Part shown: positions 49,276-58,712 of the stretch, piece after piece | Layout of the letters: each line of letters starts with the position of its first letter | Position numbering within the stretch: position 1 is the first letter of the stretch | Assembly (NCBI GenBank): GCA_963750995.1 | Contig: CAVVST010000005.1 | Coordinates: forward strand, 434,001-498,000 | Reading direction: 5' to 3' | Length of the DNA: 64,000 nt | Origin: CAVVST01 sp963750995 | Lineage (GTDB): Bacteria > Acidobacteriota > Vicinamibacteria > Vicinamibacterales > UBA2999 | Translations under genes and position numbers: made by a program | Notes under the pieces: generated by a model | What the model saw: only the letters and a program-made list of their open reading frames with translations | Databases searched by the model: none | Told to the model about the DNA's origin: nothing

Positions 49276-50236
49276 CTACTTTGGGTCGTTGTCTTCGTCG
49301 TACGGCGAGGGCGTGGCAACTTTTATCTGCCACCAGGCGCTCTCGGGGTCGCACGTAAAGTTTGACAGCGCAGGCTGCGGCGCCTTGACGTAGTGCCATG
49401 TCCAAGTCCACGGTTGCTTCAGAAAGATCTTGTCCTCTAGCGTGAACGTGATGTCGATCTTGTTGGCAGAGATCTTCTTCCAGCGCTCGGTGACCTTCTT
49501 CGCTGCGGAACTGGCTATATGGAGATGATCGTCGATCCCATCCGGATCGAAGGGGAAATTCGTGGTTTCGATGACCAACTCTTCGCCTTCCATCCACCCG
49601 ATCGAGTGTCCCATCGAGAAGAGGAAGTGGGGCTCCGGATGTTTTCGCCCGTCCATGTAAATGACCCGAGTGAGGCCCTCCGAGAACGAATCGGTCGTCA
49701 TTTGGATCTCCATTCGATGGGGACCCAGCATGCGCACCGCTCCAATCTCATGATCCATGACGGTCGGCAGGGAATTGGGCAGACACAGATGCATTCCGGA
49801 CATCATTTCGTCACGGAACGCCATCCAGGCGTGTCCTCGCTTGTTCAGGAAATCCTTGATCCCGAGCTTCGCGCCGCCCTTGGCTTCCCAGGGGTGTGAA
49901 CAGCGTGTCATGGGAGCACCGGACGGATCCTTGATCGCCCCGCAGGCTGCAGCTGAATCGAATCCAAAACCGGACACCTCTTTGTAGCCGTCAATCGCCC
50001 AGTAGCCGCTAAAATCCCCTGGCTCGGTCGGCTTCACGAACTCCGCAGCCGGTGGGGCCGCCCCCCGCCCTCCAGGACCCTGGCCGCGCGCCCCCTGGCC
50101 CTGACCCTGCGCCTGCTGGCCACCTTGGGCCGCGAGGGTAGGTCGAGCCCATGAGGGTCAAGACCGCGAGAACCACGAGTCCCCTCGCCACGTTCCAGTT
50201 TGGTTCAGTGTGTCGCGTGTGCTTGACGCCCATCAT
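49276..50236 (-). CDS. FamA secreted protein with Gly/Gln/Arg linker (one frameshift)
   Basis: An ATG pair at 50236 and 50233 follows a GGAGGG. Signal peptide ('GLVVLAVLTLMGS'), then a frame change near 50145 into a Gly/Gln/Arg/Pro-rich linker ('GGQQAQGQGQGARGQGPGGR') of about 30 residues. The conserved part has 'GDFSGYWAIDGYKEV', 'SGMHLCLPNSLPTVM', 'SIGWMEGEELVIETTNF', 'HLHIASSAAKKVTERWK', 'FTLEDKIFLKQPWTWTW' and 'NFTCDPESAWWQI'. Same subgroup as 31679-32494. It lies upstream of a DUF6152-like gene. Function unknown. Confidence 0.75.
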
Positions 50237-50426
50237 CTGCCCTCCAGCATCGACCGATGAGAAATCACTTCCGGGTACCGGTTGCCAAAGACGCGGCAAA
50301 CTTGATCGGTGCCAGCACCGGTCCCTGCACGATAGGCTGCCGCCGGGGCCAACATTCTAGGACTAATTGGGCCAGAATAATAGGCCTGCCACGCGGGAGC
50401 GCGCTCATAGTTGCCTCGCCGTAAGG

Positions 50427-50849
50427 CTACTCGGCGGGTAAGGAAGGACACAAGACATTCATCGACTCGGCCTCTGCCACGAGGGCCTCAGGAAACCCGG
50501 GGTATTCGGTATCAGGCCTCAGCGTAAAACTGCCACCTCGAAAATTCTCATCGGTCCACAAGGTGACCCTGGCGACAGGGCCCGTCGCCGCACTGCGAAT
50601 GCGGTTGCGCCACAGCCGCCCACCAGGGAGATCTCGCAACGTGGGGTAGTCACGCGGCCCATTGATGAAGTCCGAGGTTCCTGCCAATTTTGGCGCGTCC
50701 CAGACGTGCACGAAACAGCCTTCGGGGCTGGGCACGGTCATGCCGGGGAAGGCAGATCGATTCGAGGCAGGAGCGCATCCCTCCCCAAAGATCAGCACAA
50801 CCCAGACGAGGATGCCCGCTGAGGGAACCACGGATCGCTTCACTATCAC
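50427..50849 (-). CDS. Lipoprotein with beta/gamma-crystallin-like domain
   Basis: 140 residues. The signal peptide ends in a lipobox-like 'LIFGEGCAPAS', so the mature protein is likely a lipoprotein. Two crystallin-like motifs follow: 'GCFVHVWDAPKLAGTSDFIN' and 'VTLWTDENFRGGSFTLRPDT', with the Trp/Phe-G-x-S pattern of beta/gamma-crystallin folds. Three further Cys are present. It stands alone between a FamA gene and an amidohydrolase. A structural or binding role is likely; no enzyme motif. Confidence 0.6.
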   Translation of the reverse strand: MIVKRSVVPSAGILVWVVLIFGEGCAPASNRSAFPGMTVPSPEGCFVHVWDAPKLAGTSDFINGPRDYPTLRDLPGGRLWRNRIRSAATGPVARVTLWTDENFRGGSFTLRPDTEYPGFPEALVAEAESMNVLCPSLPAE

Positions 50850-51036
50850 GTTTCCAAGGCCGCGGTTTTTGGGTCTTGGGTCACGGCAGGTCGAGGATGA
50901 CGCCTCGCCCCCGACGTTCTATCGGAGCGCCCAGCGGCTCTGAGTAGGGGCGGCTCTACCCCGCACTTCGTCGGCAGAGTGACGGTGATGCAGGTCCCGC
51001 GTTCATCCCTGCCTTCGCTGCACGAGATCTCGCGCG

Positions 51037-52413
51037 TCAGCGCGTTCCGCCCTGCCCCTTCCACTTCGCCTGCAGCGCGTCTCGATCGAGCTTGGCTCCG
51101 GCGAGATACACCGCCGAAATCTGGCGGGTGTTCGCGATGTTGTCGAGCGGATTCGCATCGAGCACGACGAAATCCGCATGGGTGCTCGTGGCCAGGCGCC
51201 CGACGTCCTTGAGGTCGAGCGCCTCGGCAGCCAGTGCGGTTCCCGCCTCGATCGCCTGTGCCGGGGTCATGCCGAGCGTCACGAACGCCGCCATCGCGGA
51301 ATGCACGGAGTTGCCGAGTCCGGTCACGTTCCGAATCCCGGAATCGGTACCGACGATAATCCTGGCGCCTGCCGCTCTCATCGCCGGGAAGTTGTTCTGG
51401 ATCATCTGCTCGCGGGTGGAGACGTTTGCCGGATTGGCAGGGGCCGCGTTCGCCTTGCACATGGCCGCGATGGTCGTCTCGGGCAGAAGCAGCGTGTTGA
51501 AGGGGTCGCAGTTGTTACGGCGATAGCCCTGCACCTCGGTCGCCGCCCACCACGGCTTCTTCTCCCTGATCAGCGCGAGTTCCTCATCGTCGATCTTCGC
51601 GGTCGTCAGGATGTGGACGATGAGATCGGCACCGGCGCGCAGGATGTCCTTCTGATCACGCGCGATCATTGCGTGTGCATGGACCTTGACGCTGCGCTTG
51701 TGCGCGTCTTCGATGATCGCTTCGTAGACTTCTCGCGGCATCGCCGGGTAGGTGCCGTTGCGATCGCCCACCCACAACTTGAGGTGGGGGATGTTCTTTG
51801 CCGCAATGTCCTGCACGGCTTTTCGCGCCTCGATGGCGGTCGTCACTTCGTAATTGGCGTGAATCGGACGCGTCGCCTCGCGCAGGAACTCATCGGGGCC
51901 GCCATCCGGCGGCACCACGCCCGGATTGAAGACATAGCGGGCCGCTCCCGGATACTTCCCCGCCTGCTGGTCTGCCTGGAACTGCAGTGAAATCGGGACG
52001 ATGGCCGTGCCGCCATCGTTCACCGTGCCGACGCCGTAGAAGGCCTCGCGTTGAAAGTGATCGTACAGGTTTTGCGGCGTGTAGTTCTCGGCATGCGCGC
52101 CTGTGGTCGTAATCGCCGAATAGCCGAAGTGGGCATGCGTGTCGATCAGCGCCGGTATGACCGTCTTGCCGGTCAGATCGATGCGCGCCGCGCCGGCGGG
52201 CGCCGTGACCGCGCCCTTCCTGCCGATGGCCGTGATCATGCCGTTCTGCACGACGAACGCGCCATCGTCGATCGGCGCGGTCGCGGCCGGGCCGACGATC
52301 AGCCGGGCGCCTTCATAGACGACAACCGGACTGGCGGGGCCAGTCTGTGCAGAGACGGCGGCGCAAACCAGGGAGCCGATGACGACAAGAGATGCCGGTA
52401 GCCTGAACCGCAT
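51037..52413 (-). CDS. Exported imidazolonepropionase-like amidohydrolase (copy 1)
   Basis: 458 residues, intact, with a signal peptide ('SLVVIGSLVCAAVSAQ'). Beta-barrel-flanked TIM barrel: 'GKTVIPALIDTHAHFGYS' (HxH), 'LKLWVGDRNGTYP' (Lys position of the binuclear site), 'VKVHAHAMIARDQ', 'ADLIVHILTTAK' and 'IVGTDSGIRNVTGLG' (catalytic Asp), ending in 'ADFVVLDANPLDNI'. Typical of exported amidohydrolases and prolidase-like hydrolases in this phylum; the substrate is a cyclic amide or dipeptide-like compound at best guess. It follows a FamA gene by 29 bp. A close paralogue is at 57149-58531. Confidence 0.85.
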   Translation of the reverse strand: MRFRLPASLVVIGSLVCAAVSAQTGPASPVVVYEGARLIVGPAATAPIDDGAFVVQNGMITAIGRKGAVTAPAGAARIDLTGKTVIPALIDTHAHFGYSAITTTGAHAENYTPQNLYDHFQREAFYGVGTVNDGGTAIVPISLQFQADQQAGKYPGAARYVFNPGVVPPDGGPDEFLREATRPIHANYEVTTAIEARKAVQDIAAKNIPHLKLWVGDRNGTYPAMPREVYEAIIEDAHKRSVKVHAHAMIARDQKDILRAGADLIVHILTTAKIDDEELALIREKKPWWAATEVQGYRRNNCDPFNTLLLPETTIAAMCKANAAPANPANVSTREQMIQNNFPAMRAAGARIIVGTDSGIRNVTGLGNSVHSAMAAFVTLGMTPAQAIEAGTALAAEALDLKDVGRLATSTHADFVVLDANPLDNIANTRQISAVYLAGAKLDRDALQAKWKGQGGTR

Positions 52414-52442
52414 GACTGACGCGCTCCTCTACGTCGCGGCCG

Positions 52443-53775
52443 CTATGGCTGGTTCTTCGCCACCTGGTCGAGCGGGAGATCGTCGGGCCGGACGCGAACG
52501 ACCTTGCCGTTTTCGAAGAAGACGAACACGATGAAAACGCCGCCGGTCGTCCCGTACCTGCCACCGCGGGCCGACGGTCGCGAGGGGGGAGCCGAACTTC
52601 GCGCGAATCTCGGCTTCAGTCTGCCCAATCAGCGCGGCGACGGTTGCCGGTTTGGCCGCCGGGGCCGCTGCTTGCCCCGACCCGGCCTTGGCCGCCTGCG
52701 CGACTCGCAGCCGTTCATTGGCGGACCTCAGGTTCGCTCCAAGGCTCCGATTCCCTTCGTGACACGCGTACTCGAATATCTGGTACGGCTCGGAGTCGCC
52801 GATCTTGCCGCCATCGGTGTCGTAGTTGTAGACCGGGTCTTTTTCCCACGGCTGCATGAACGTCCACGGCCGCGTCCACGTGTTTGGATCCTCGAGCGTG
52901 GCGTAATACTCCATCCGCTTCGGTCCGACCGGCACGAAGCGCTCGATCAGACGGATCTCGCGTTGCGAGATGCCGTTGGGAATGACCGACCCACCGCCAC
53001 CCTGTGACGGGCGGTCCAGGAAATTGATCGTCTCGACGACCAGGGTGTTGCCCTCCCAGTGGCCGACCGAATCACCCAGCCAGTTGCGAATGCCGCTATG
53101 CGGACGACCATCCACCGGGATCATGCGCGTGTTCAGGCGCTCCAGGGCAATCATCACCCAGCCCGGCGACTGCATGATGTAACTGGCGCTGTTGTAGCTC
53201 ATGATGCCCGCAGGCACCTGGATGGCGATGCAACGCGTGCGGGTGTCGAAACCGTCCCAGTGCGTGACGTCGCTGCCGCTCCCCTCGTCGGTCGAGGGGT
53301 GCGTCGCGAGATACGCCTCCTGTGCGGCCTTGGCCGCCGGAGTGAGAGGCGGAATCCTTCCATTCGCCGGATCCTCGATCAGCGCCGTGCGGTTGTCCTG
53401 GACGCCCTCTGCCTGGCCCCAGAAATTGTCGTAGGCCCTGACTCGATCCAGGGAGTCAATCGAGTTGGGGTTCTGGGTGCGACCGGCGCTGCCGGCGCGG
53501 AATCCCCCACGCATGCCGGCCAGTTCTTCTGCGGTGTAGGTCTTCTTGTCCCCGAGGCGCTCGGGCCGTTCGAGCGGCACGGTGCTGTGGTTGTCCCACA
53601 CCCCCTGCAGGTCCGGATCGCCCCATGGGGTCTTCGGAGGCGTGTACGATGCCGCCGGCACTTTGAACGGCGTTGCCACCGGAGCCTGCCCGGCTGCGGC
53701 AACCCCGGCAAACCAGGCGGTCAGACCGAAGGCGGCCAGCAGAATTCCCGCCGGAATCAACATACGATGGCGCAT
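52443..53775 (-). CDS. FamA secreted protein, long form (one frameshift near the end)
   Basis: ATG 53775 has GGAGG about 6-7 nt upstream. Signal peptide ending 'GVAAAGQ', 'WGDPDLQGVWDNHSTVPL', 'TRTRCIAIQVPAG' (Cys motif), 'SVGHWEGNTLVVETINFLD', 'LEDPNTWTRPWTFMQPW', 'FEYACHEGNRSL'. An Ala-rich linker and a small C-terminal domain follow; after a frame change near 52560 it reads 'GTTGGVFIVFVFFENGKVVR', like SmpA/OmlA-type small domains. About 440 residues. The 'CHEGN' at the late Cys also occurs in 7791-9108, so these form a subgroup. Upstream of an amidohydrolase on the same strand. Confidence 0.8.
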
Positions 53776-53973
53776 CTAAACCTCCGACATTCGTCGGCTG
53801 GAATGATACTCCCGTCCGCGTGGCGGAGCTATCAATTCGGCGCCGCCGGGCGTAGAATTGCCGCCACCTTTCCACAGGACACCTTGGGTCACCGGAGGCG
53901 AAGGCGGCGAGCTCGTCATCGAACGCTGGAAGCAGGTTCCGCCCGATAAGCTGGACGTACCTAGGAGGTTATC
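53776..53973. other. Divergent upstream region with open frame remnant
   Basis: Between divergent FamA and receptor genes. A plus-strand frame without a clear start runs to the TGA at 53975-53977 and encodes 'GGELVIERWKQVPPDKLDVP', which looks like true coding sequence, perhaps the tail of a lost gene. No promoter assigned. Confidence 0.3.
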
Positions 53974-54075
53974 GTGAAATTACGTGCAGGCCTGGCTAAG
54001 TTCGGCTTCGAGGATGGCAAGAAGGTCGTGCTCGGTGACGAGGCGGCTGCGTTCGCCGTGCCCGGTGGAAATTAG
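53974..54075 (+). CDS. Short ORF with strong ribosome-binding site upstream of receptor
   Basis: 33 codons from GTG 53974 (AGGAGG 6-7 nt upstream) to the TAG at 54073-54075. Residues 'VKLRAGLAKFGFEDGKKVVL' then 'GDEAAAFAVPGGN'. The GTG overlaps the TGA of the preceding open frame (GTGA), and the receptor ATG follows 22 nt after its stop. It could be a leader peptide or a relic; no family recognised. Confidence 0.4.
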   Translation: MKLRAGLAKFGFEDGKKVVLGDEAAAFAVPGGN

Positions 54076-54097
54076 TTCATCCAGGAGATATAGAGAC

Positions 54098-57043
54098 ATG
54101 GTTCGAGGGTTTCGCTTCCTCGCGGGATTTGTCTGTGTCGCTCTGTTCCCAGTAGCCGCATACGCCCAGGCGTCCATCTCGGGCACCGTGAAGGACCCAT
54201 CGGGCGCGGTACTGCCGGGTGTGACGGTTGAAGCCGCCAGCCCGGCACTGATTGAGAAGGTCCGTTCGGCTGTCACCGACGGATCGGGGCAGTACACAAT
54301 CGAGAACCTGCGTCCGGGCGAATACAGCGTGACCTTCACTCTGCCCGGCTTCAGCATCGTCAGACGCGAGGGGATCGAGTTGACCGGGTCGTTTGTCGCC
54401 ACCGTCAATAGCGAATTGCGAGTCGGGGCGCTCGAGGAAACGATCACGGTGACCGGCGAGACGCCCATCGTGGACGTGCAGAGCGTGGCCCGCCAGCGAG
54501 TCATGGACGCCGAAACGATAGACGCGCTTCCGGTCAACCGCATGCCGGCGTTCATCGCGTCGCTCATCCCTGGCGTCAACGTCAGCACCACCGATGTCGG
54601 CGGCAGCCTGGGTCCGGTCGTGACCGGCGGAGCATTGACGGTGCACGGCAGCCGCTCCACCGACCTGGCGACGATGGCCAACGGTCTCTCACTGCAGTCG
54701 GTGCAGACCGGCGCGGCCCCCCAGGGTGTGGCCAACATGGCCCAGTACGCGGAGATGACGGTCGACACGTCTTCGGGCGATGCCACCGTGGCAACCGGTG
54801 GTGTTCGCATGAACATGATCCCGGCCGAAGGCGGCAACACGTTGAGCGGATCGTTCACCGGTTCGTTCGCGAGCACCGGGATGCAGAGCAGCAATTTCAC
54901 CGACGAGCTGAGAGATCGTGGCCTGGCCGCGCCCAACGAGATCAAGCGGATCTGGGATGTCAACCCGGCGGTTGGCGGACCGATCAAGCGGGACAAGCTC
55001 TGGTTCTTCACCACCGGCCGTCATACCGGGGCATGGAACTTCGTCGGGGTATTCCCGAACCTGAACGCCGGCAACCCGAACTCGTGGACCTACGCCCCCG
55101 GTACCGAGGAGGAATTCAACGAGCTCAATTCCCGGTCGGCAGTGGCCCGCGTCACCTGGCAGGCGAACCCGAGGAACAAGTTCAATTTTGGCTATGACTA
55201 CACCGGCGTCTGCCAGTGCAACTTTGCCAGCCCCGTCATCTCGCCCGAATCGGCCGCCAACACCTACTACGATCCGAAATCCGTGGTCACCGTCGACTGG
55301 ACGTCACCGCTCACCAATCGGATCCTGCTCGACGGCAGCTTCATGTACTACAACCTGTACCGCACCGCGGACGACGCGGGCTCATCGACCTTGATCGCCG
55401 TCGATGAACAGTCCACCGGCATGCGGTATCGATCCAGAGATTTCGACAATACCAACAAGAGCATCCGGAAACTCTACCGGGTCTCGATCTCGTATATCAC
55501 CGGCTCGCATTCGCTCAAGGCGGGCTTCAACGACGGCCCGTCGTCATCGAGCATGTTCACCTACCTGGTCGGCCCACCGCTGACCTACCGGTTCAACAAC
55601 GGCGTGCCCAACCAGTTCACCCAATATGCGCTGCCGTCAATCGCGGATGGCAATACCGACCACGATCTGGGTCTCTTCGTCCAGGACAAGTGGACCCGGG
55701 GACGGCTGACGCTGTCTGGCGGGCTTCGGTTCGACTATTTCGCGACCAGCTTCCCCGAGATGCATCTCGCGCCCACGCTGTATGCGCCCCAGCGGGACAT
55801 CACGACGCCGAAGACCCCGGGCGTGGCCTGGAAGGACATCAATCCCCGAAGCGGGTTGGCCTACGACGTCTTCGGCACCGGCAAGACCGCGGTAAAGGTG
55901 AGCCTGAACCGGTACGTCGCCGGTCAAGCGTTACGCGGCTCGGGCAGCACGGTGCTCTTCGGCTCTGCCCTCACGCCGACGAACCTGCTCGTGAACAGCG
56001 TGGCGCGAGCCTGGACCGACAGCAATCAGAATTTCGTGGTCGATTGCAACATCGCCAACCTGGCCGCCCAGAACCTCTCGGCCACCGGCGGTGACAACTG
56101 CGGAGCCGGCAACGCGACCTTCGGCACGAACCGCCCGAGCGCCGCCTACGACCCGGAAATCCTCGGCGGATGGCAACACCGGCAGTACAACTGGGAGTTC
56201 AGCACCGGGGTTCAGCACGAATTGCTGGCGCGCACCTCCGTGGACGTCAGCTACTTCCGCCGCTGGTACGGAAACTTCTCGGTCGCCGACAACCTCTCCA
56301 CGGCTCCGTCCGACTTCACGCCCTTCACGTTCACGGCGCCAGTCGATTCCCGCCTGCCCGGCGGCGGTGGCTACCAGGTGACGGCGCTCAACGTCAACCC
56401 GGCGCAATTCGGCCTGGTCAACAACCTCAACACCTTCGCGAAGAACTACGGCAAGCAGACCGAGATGTGGCACGGCGTCGATGTGACCATGAACGTACGA
56501 CCGCGAGCTGGCCTGATCTTCGGTGGTGGCGTGTCCACCGGGCGTTTGACCACCGATAACTGCGAGATTGTCGCGGCGTTGCCGGAAACCACACCGCTCA
56601 CGCCTGTGGCGAACTGTCACGTGCAGGAGCCATGGCTGTCGCAGGTCAAGGCGATTGCCAGCTACATCGTCCCGAAGATCGACGTGCAGGTCAGCGGGAC
56701 GCTGCAGAGCATCCCCGGTCCCCCGCTGCAGGCCAACTTCGTGGTGACCAACGCGGTCGCTACCCCATCGCTTGGCCGGCCGCTATCTGGCGGCGCTGCC
56801 AACGTCACGGTGCCGCTGCTTTCGCCCACGGAGATGTACGGCGAACGGCGGAACCAGATCGACATGCGGATTGCGAAGGTCTTCCGGATCAGCGGGGCGC
56901 GGATGACCACGGGGATTGACATCGCCAACCTGACCAACGCGAACCCGGTGCTGACGCAGAGCGCCGCCTACGCGACGTGGCTCAGGCCGCAGTCGATCCT
57001 GACCGCCCGCTTCCTGAAGCTGTCGATACAGTTCAACTACTGA
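54098..57043 (+). CDS. TonB-dependent receptor, intact
   Basis: 981 residues from the ATG at 54098 (AGGAG about 11 nt upstream; the open frame extends left but the signal peptide 'GFRFLAGFVCVALFPVAAYA' starts here). Regulatory-like domain, plug with 'VGALEETITVTGETPIVDVQ', barrel ending 'LKLSIQFNY' (terminal Tyr rather than Phe). 'VCQCNF' in a loop near residue 370 parallels the Cys-x-Cys of the receptors at 16106 and 26168. Further Cys in 'VDCNIANL', 'GGDNCG', 'TDNCEIV' and 'NCHVQEP'. It stands beside hydrolases of several kinds that may act on its cargo. Confidence 0.9.
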   Translation: MVRGFRFLAGFVCVALFPVAAYAQASISGTVKDPSGAVLPGVTVEAASPALIEKVRSAVTDGSGQYTIENLRPGEYSVTFTLPGFSIVRREGIELTGSFVATVNSELRVGALEETITVTGETPIVDVQSVARQRVMDAETIDALPVNRMPAFIASLIPGVNVSTTDVGGSLGPVVTGGALTVHGSRSTDLATMANGLSLQSVQTGAAPQGVANMAQYAEMTVDTSSGDATVATGGVRMNMIPAEGGNTLSGSFTGSFASTGMQSSNFTDELRDRGLAAPNEIKRIWDVNPAVGGPIKRDKLWFFTTGRHTGAWNFVGVFPNLNAGNPNSWTYAPGTEEEFNELNSRSAVARVTWQANPRNKFNFGYDYTGVCQCNFASPVISPESAANTYYDPKSVVTVDWTSPLTNRILLDGSFMYYNLYRTADDAGSSTLIAVDEQSTGMRYRSRDFDNTNKSIRKLYRVSISYITGSHSLKAGFNDGPSSSSMFTYLVGPPLTYRFNNGVPNQFTQYALPSIADGNTDHDLGLFVQDKWTRGRLTLSGGLRFDYFATSFPEMHLAPTLYAPQRDITTPKTPGVAWKDINPRSGLAYDVFGTGKTAVKVSLNRYVAGQALRGSGSTVLFGSALTPTNLLVNSVARAWTDSNQNFVVDCNIANLAAQNLSATGGDNCGAGNATFGTNRPSAAYDPEILGGWQHRQYNWEFSTGVQHELLARTSVDVSYFRRWYGNFSVADNLSTAPSDFTPFTFTAPVDSRLPGGGGYQVTALNVNPAQFGLVNNLNTFAKNYGKQTEMWHGVDVTMNVRPRAGLIFGGGVSTGRLTTDNCEIVAALPETTPLTPVANCHVQEPWLSQVKAIASYIVPKIDVQVSGTLQSIPGPPLQANFVVTNAVATPSLGRPLSGGAANVTVPLLSPTEMYGERRNQIDMRIAKVFRISGARMTTGIDIANLTNANPVLTQSAAYATWLRPQSILTARFLKLSIQFNY

Positions 57044-57051
57044 TCGGGAGA

Positions 57052-57075
57052 AGACCGGCCGCATCGGGCCGGTCT
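57052..57075 (+). terminator. Hairpin after receptor gene
   Basis: A 9-bp perfect stem (AGACCGGCC, loop GCATCG, GGCCGGTCT) 8 nt after the receptor stop, without a T run. The first of two hairpins between convergent genes. Confidence 0.5.
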
Positions 57076-57104
57076 GTTCAGATCGCTCGTCCGGTGTTCC
57101 AGGA

Positions 57105-57135
57105 GGCCCGCTCTCATCAGGAGGGCGGGCCTTTT
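57105..57135 (+). terminator. Rho-independent terminator
   Basis: An 11-bp stem (GGCCCGCTCTC at 57105-57115 with GAGGGCGGGCC at 57121-57131, one G-U pair), loop ATCAG, then TTTT. A strong intrinsic terminator for the receptor gene. Confidence 0.75.
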
Positions 57136-57148
57136 CGTTTCCGTGACG

Positions 57149-58531
57149 TTACCGCGTCGCGGGCGAATTCTTCCACTTCGCCTGCAGCGCGTCTCGATCG
57201 AGCTGTGCTCCGCCCAGATACACCGCCGAAATCTGGCGGGTGTTCGCGATGTTGTCGAGCGGGTTCGCGTTGAGCACGACGAAATCGGCGTGGGTTCCCG
57301 TCGCCAGCCTGCCCACATCCGTCAGGCCGAGTGACTCCGCGGCCAGCGCCGTTCCCGCCTCGATCGCCTGCGCCGGGGTCATGCCGAGCATCACGAACCC
57401 GGCCATCGCGGAATGCGCGGCGCTGCCGAACGTGAGCACATTCCGCACGCCCGAGTCGGTGCCGACGACAATCCGGGCGCCAGCCGCCCTCATCGCCTGG
57501 AAATTGACCTTGATCATTTCCTCGCGCGTGGCCAGCGCTTCAGCATTGGCGGGGGCCGCGTTCGCCTTGCACATCGGCGCGATGGTCGTCTCAGGCAGCG
57601 TCAGCGTGTTGAACGGGTCGCACGGGTCGCGGCGGTAGGTCGACACCTCGTTCGGCGACCAGAACGGCTTCCTGTCCCTGATCAGCGCGATCTCCTCGTT
57701 GTCGATCCTGGCCGTGGTCACGATGTGGACGATGACGTCCGCACCGGCGCGCAGGATGTCCTTCTGATCCCGCCCGATCATTGCGTGGGCATGGACCTTG
57801 ACGTTGTGCTTGTGCGCTTCGTCGATGATCGCGTCGTAGACTTCGTGCGGCATCGCCGGGTAGGTGCCGTTCCGATCGCCAACCCACAACTTGACGTTGC
57901 GGATGTTCTTGGCGGCGAGCTCCTGCACGACGGCTCGCGCCTCGGGGGCCTTAATCACGGAGTAATTGGCGTGGAGCGGACGCGACCCCTCGATCAGCCA
58001 TTCGTCGGGCCCCCCGTCGGGTGGCACGATGCCGGGAGCGAACACGTAGCGGGACGCCCCCGGATACTTTCCGGCCTTCTGGTCCGCCTGGAACTGCAGG
58101 GAGAGCGGAACCACAGCGGTGCCGCCGTCGTGCACCGTGCCCACGCCATAGAAGGCCTCGCGTTGAAACTGATCGTAGAGGTTTTGCGGTGTGTAGTTCT
58201 CGGGCCGTACGCCTTGACCGGCGATGGTGTTGTAGCCGAAGTGGGCGTGCACGTCGATCAGCGCCGGGATGACGGTCTTACCGGTGAGATCGACGCGCGC
58301 GGCACCGGCGGGCGCCGTGACCGCGCCTTTCCTGCCGATCGCCGTAATCATGCCGTTCTGGACGACGAACGCGCCGTCGTTGATGGGAGGCGTCGACGCA
58401 CGGCCGAGGATCAGGCGGGCGCCTTCATAGATGACGGCGGGATTGGCGGCCGGACCTGTCTGTGAATACACCGCAACGGACGCCATCGCTCCGATGGCAA
58501 GACCACACGCCAGTATTTTGGACCGGTGCAT
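57149..58531 (-). CDS. Exported imidazolonepropionase-like amidohydrolase (copy 2)
   Basis: 460 residues, intact. AGGAGG lies 7 nt before ATG 58531. It is very close to 51037-52413 over the whole length, with the same metal motifs: 'PALIDVHAHFGYN', 'VKLWVGDRNGTYP', 'VKVHAHAMIGRDQ', 'VIVHIVTTARID', 'VGTDSGVRNVLTFG'. The signal peptide is different ('ILACGLAIGAMASVAVYSQ'). The pair probably arose by local duplication around the receptor and FamA genes. It should hydrolyse an imidazolone-, hydantoin- or peptide-like compound in the periplasm; this is family-level inference. Confidence 0.85.
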   Translation of the reverse strand: MHRSKILACGLAIGAMASVAVYSQTGPAANPAVIYEGARLILGRASTPPINDGAFVVQNGMITAIGRKGAVTAPAGAARVDLTGKTVIPALIDVHAHFGYNTIAGQGVRPENYTPQNLYDQFQREAFYGVGTVHDGGTAVVPLSLQFQADQKAGKYPGASRYVFAPGIVPPDGGPDEWLIEGSRPLHANYSVIKAPEARAVVQELAAKNIRNVKLWVGDRNGTYPAMPHEVYDAIIDEAHKHNVKVHAHAMIGRDQKDILRAGADVIVHIVTTARIDNEEIALIRDRKPFWSPNEVSTYRRDPCDPFNTLTLPETTIAPMCKANAAPANAEALATREEMIKVNFQAMRAAGARIVVGTDSGVRNVLTFGSAAHSAMAGFVMLGMTPAQAIEAGTALAAESLGLTDVGRLATGTHADFVVLNANPLDNIANTRQISAVYLGGAQLDRDALQAKWKNSPATR

Positions 58532-58712
58532 GCACCACCTCCTGCCCTTCGCATCGATATGAACCGGGTGTCCCTATGCTCGAAAGGCGACCGATTCTAT
58601 CTTGAAAACGAAGGCCAGTGACGGCCGGTCAGGATGGAGAAACCGTGATATCAATATCCCGCACACGTTCTCGCTGCTTGTGATCTTCTAGACCTGCGCC
58701 TAGGAGGAAACG

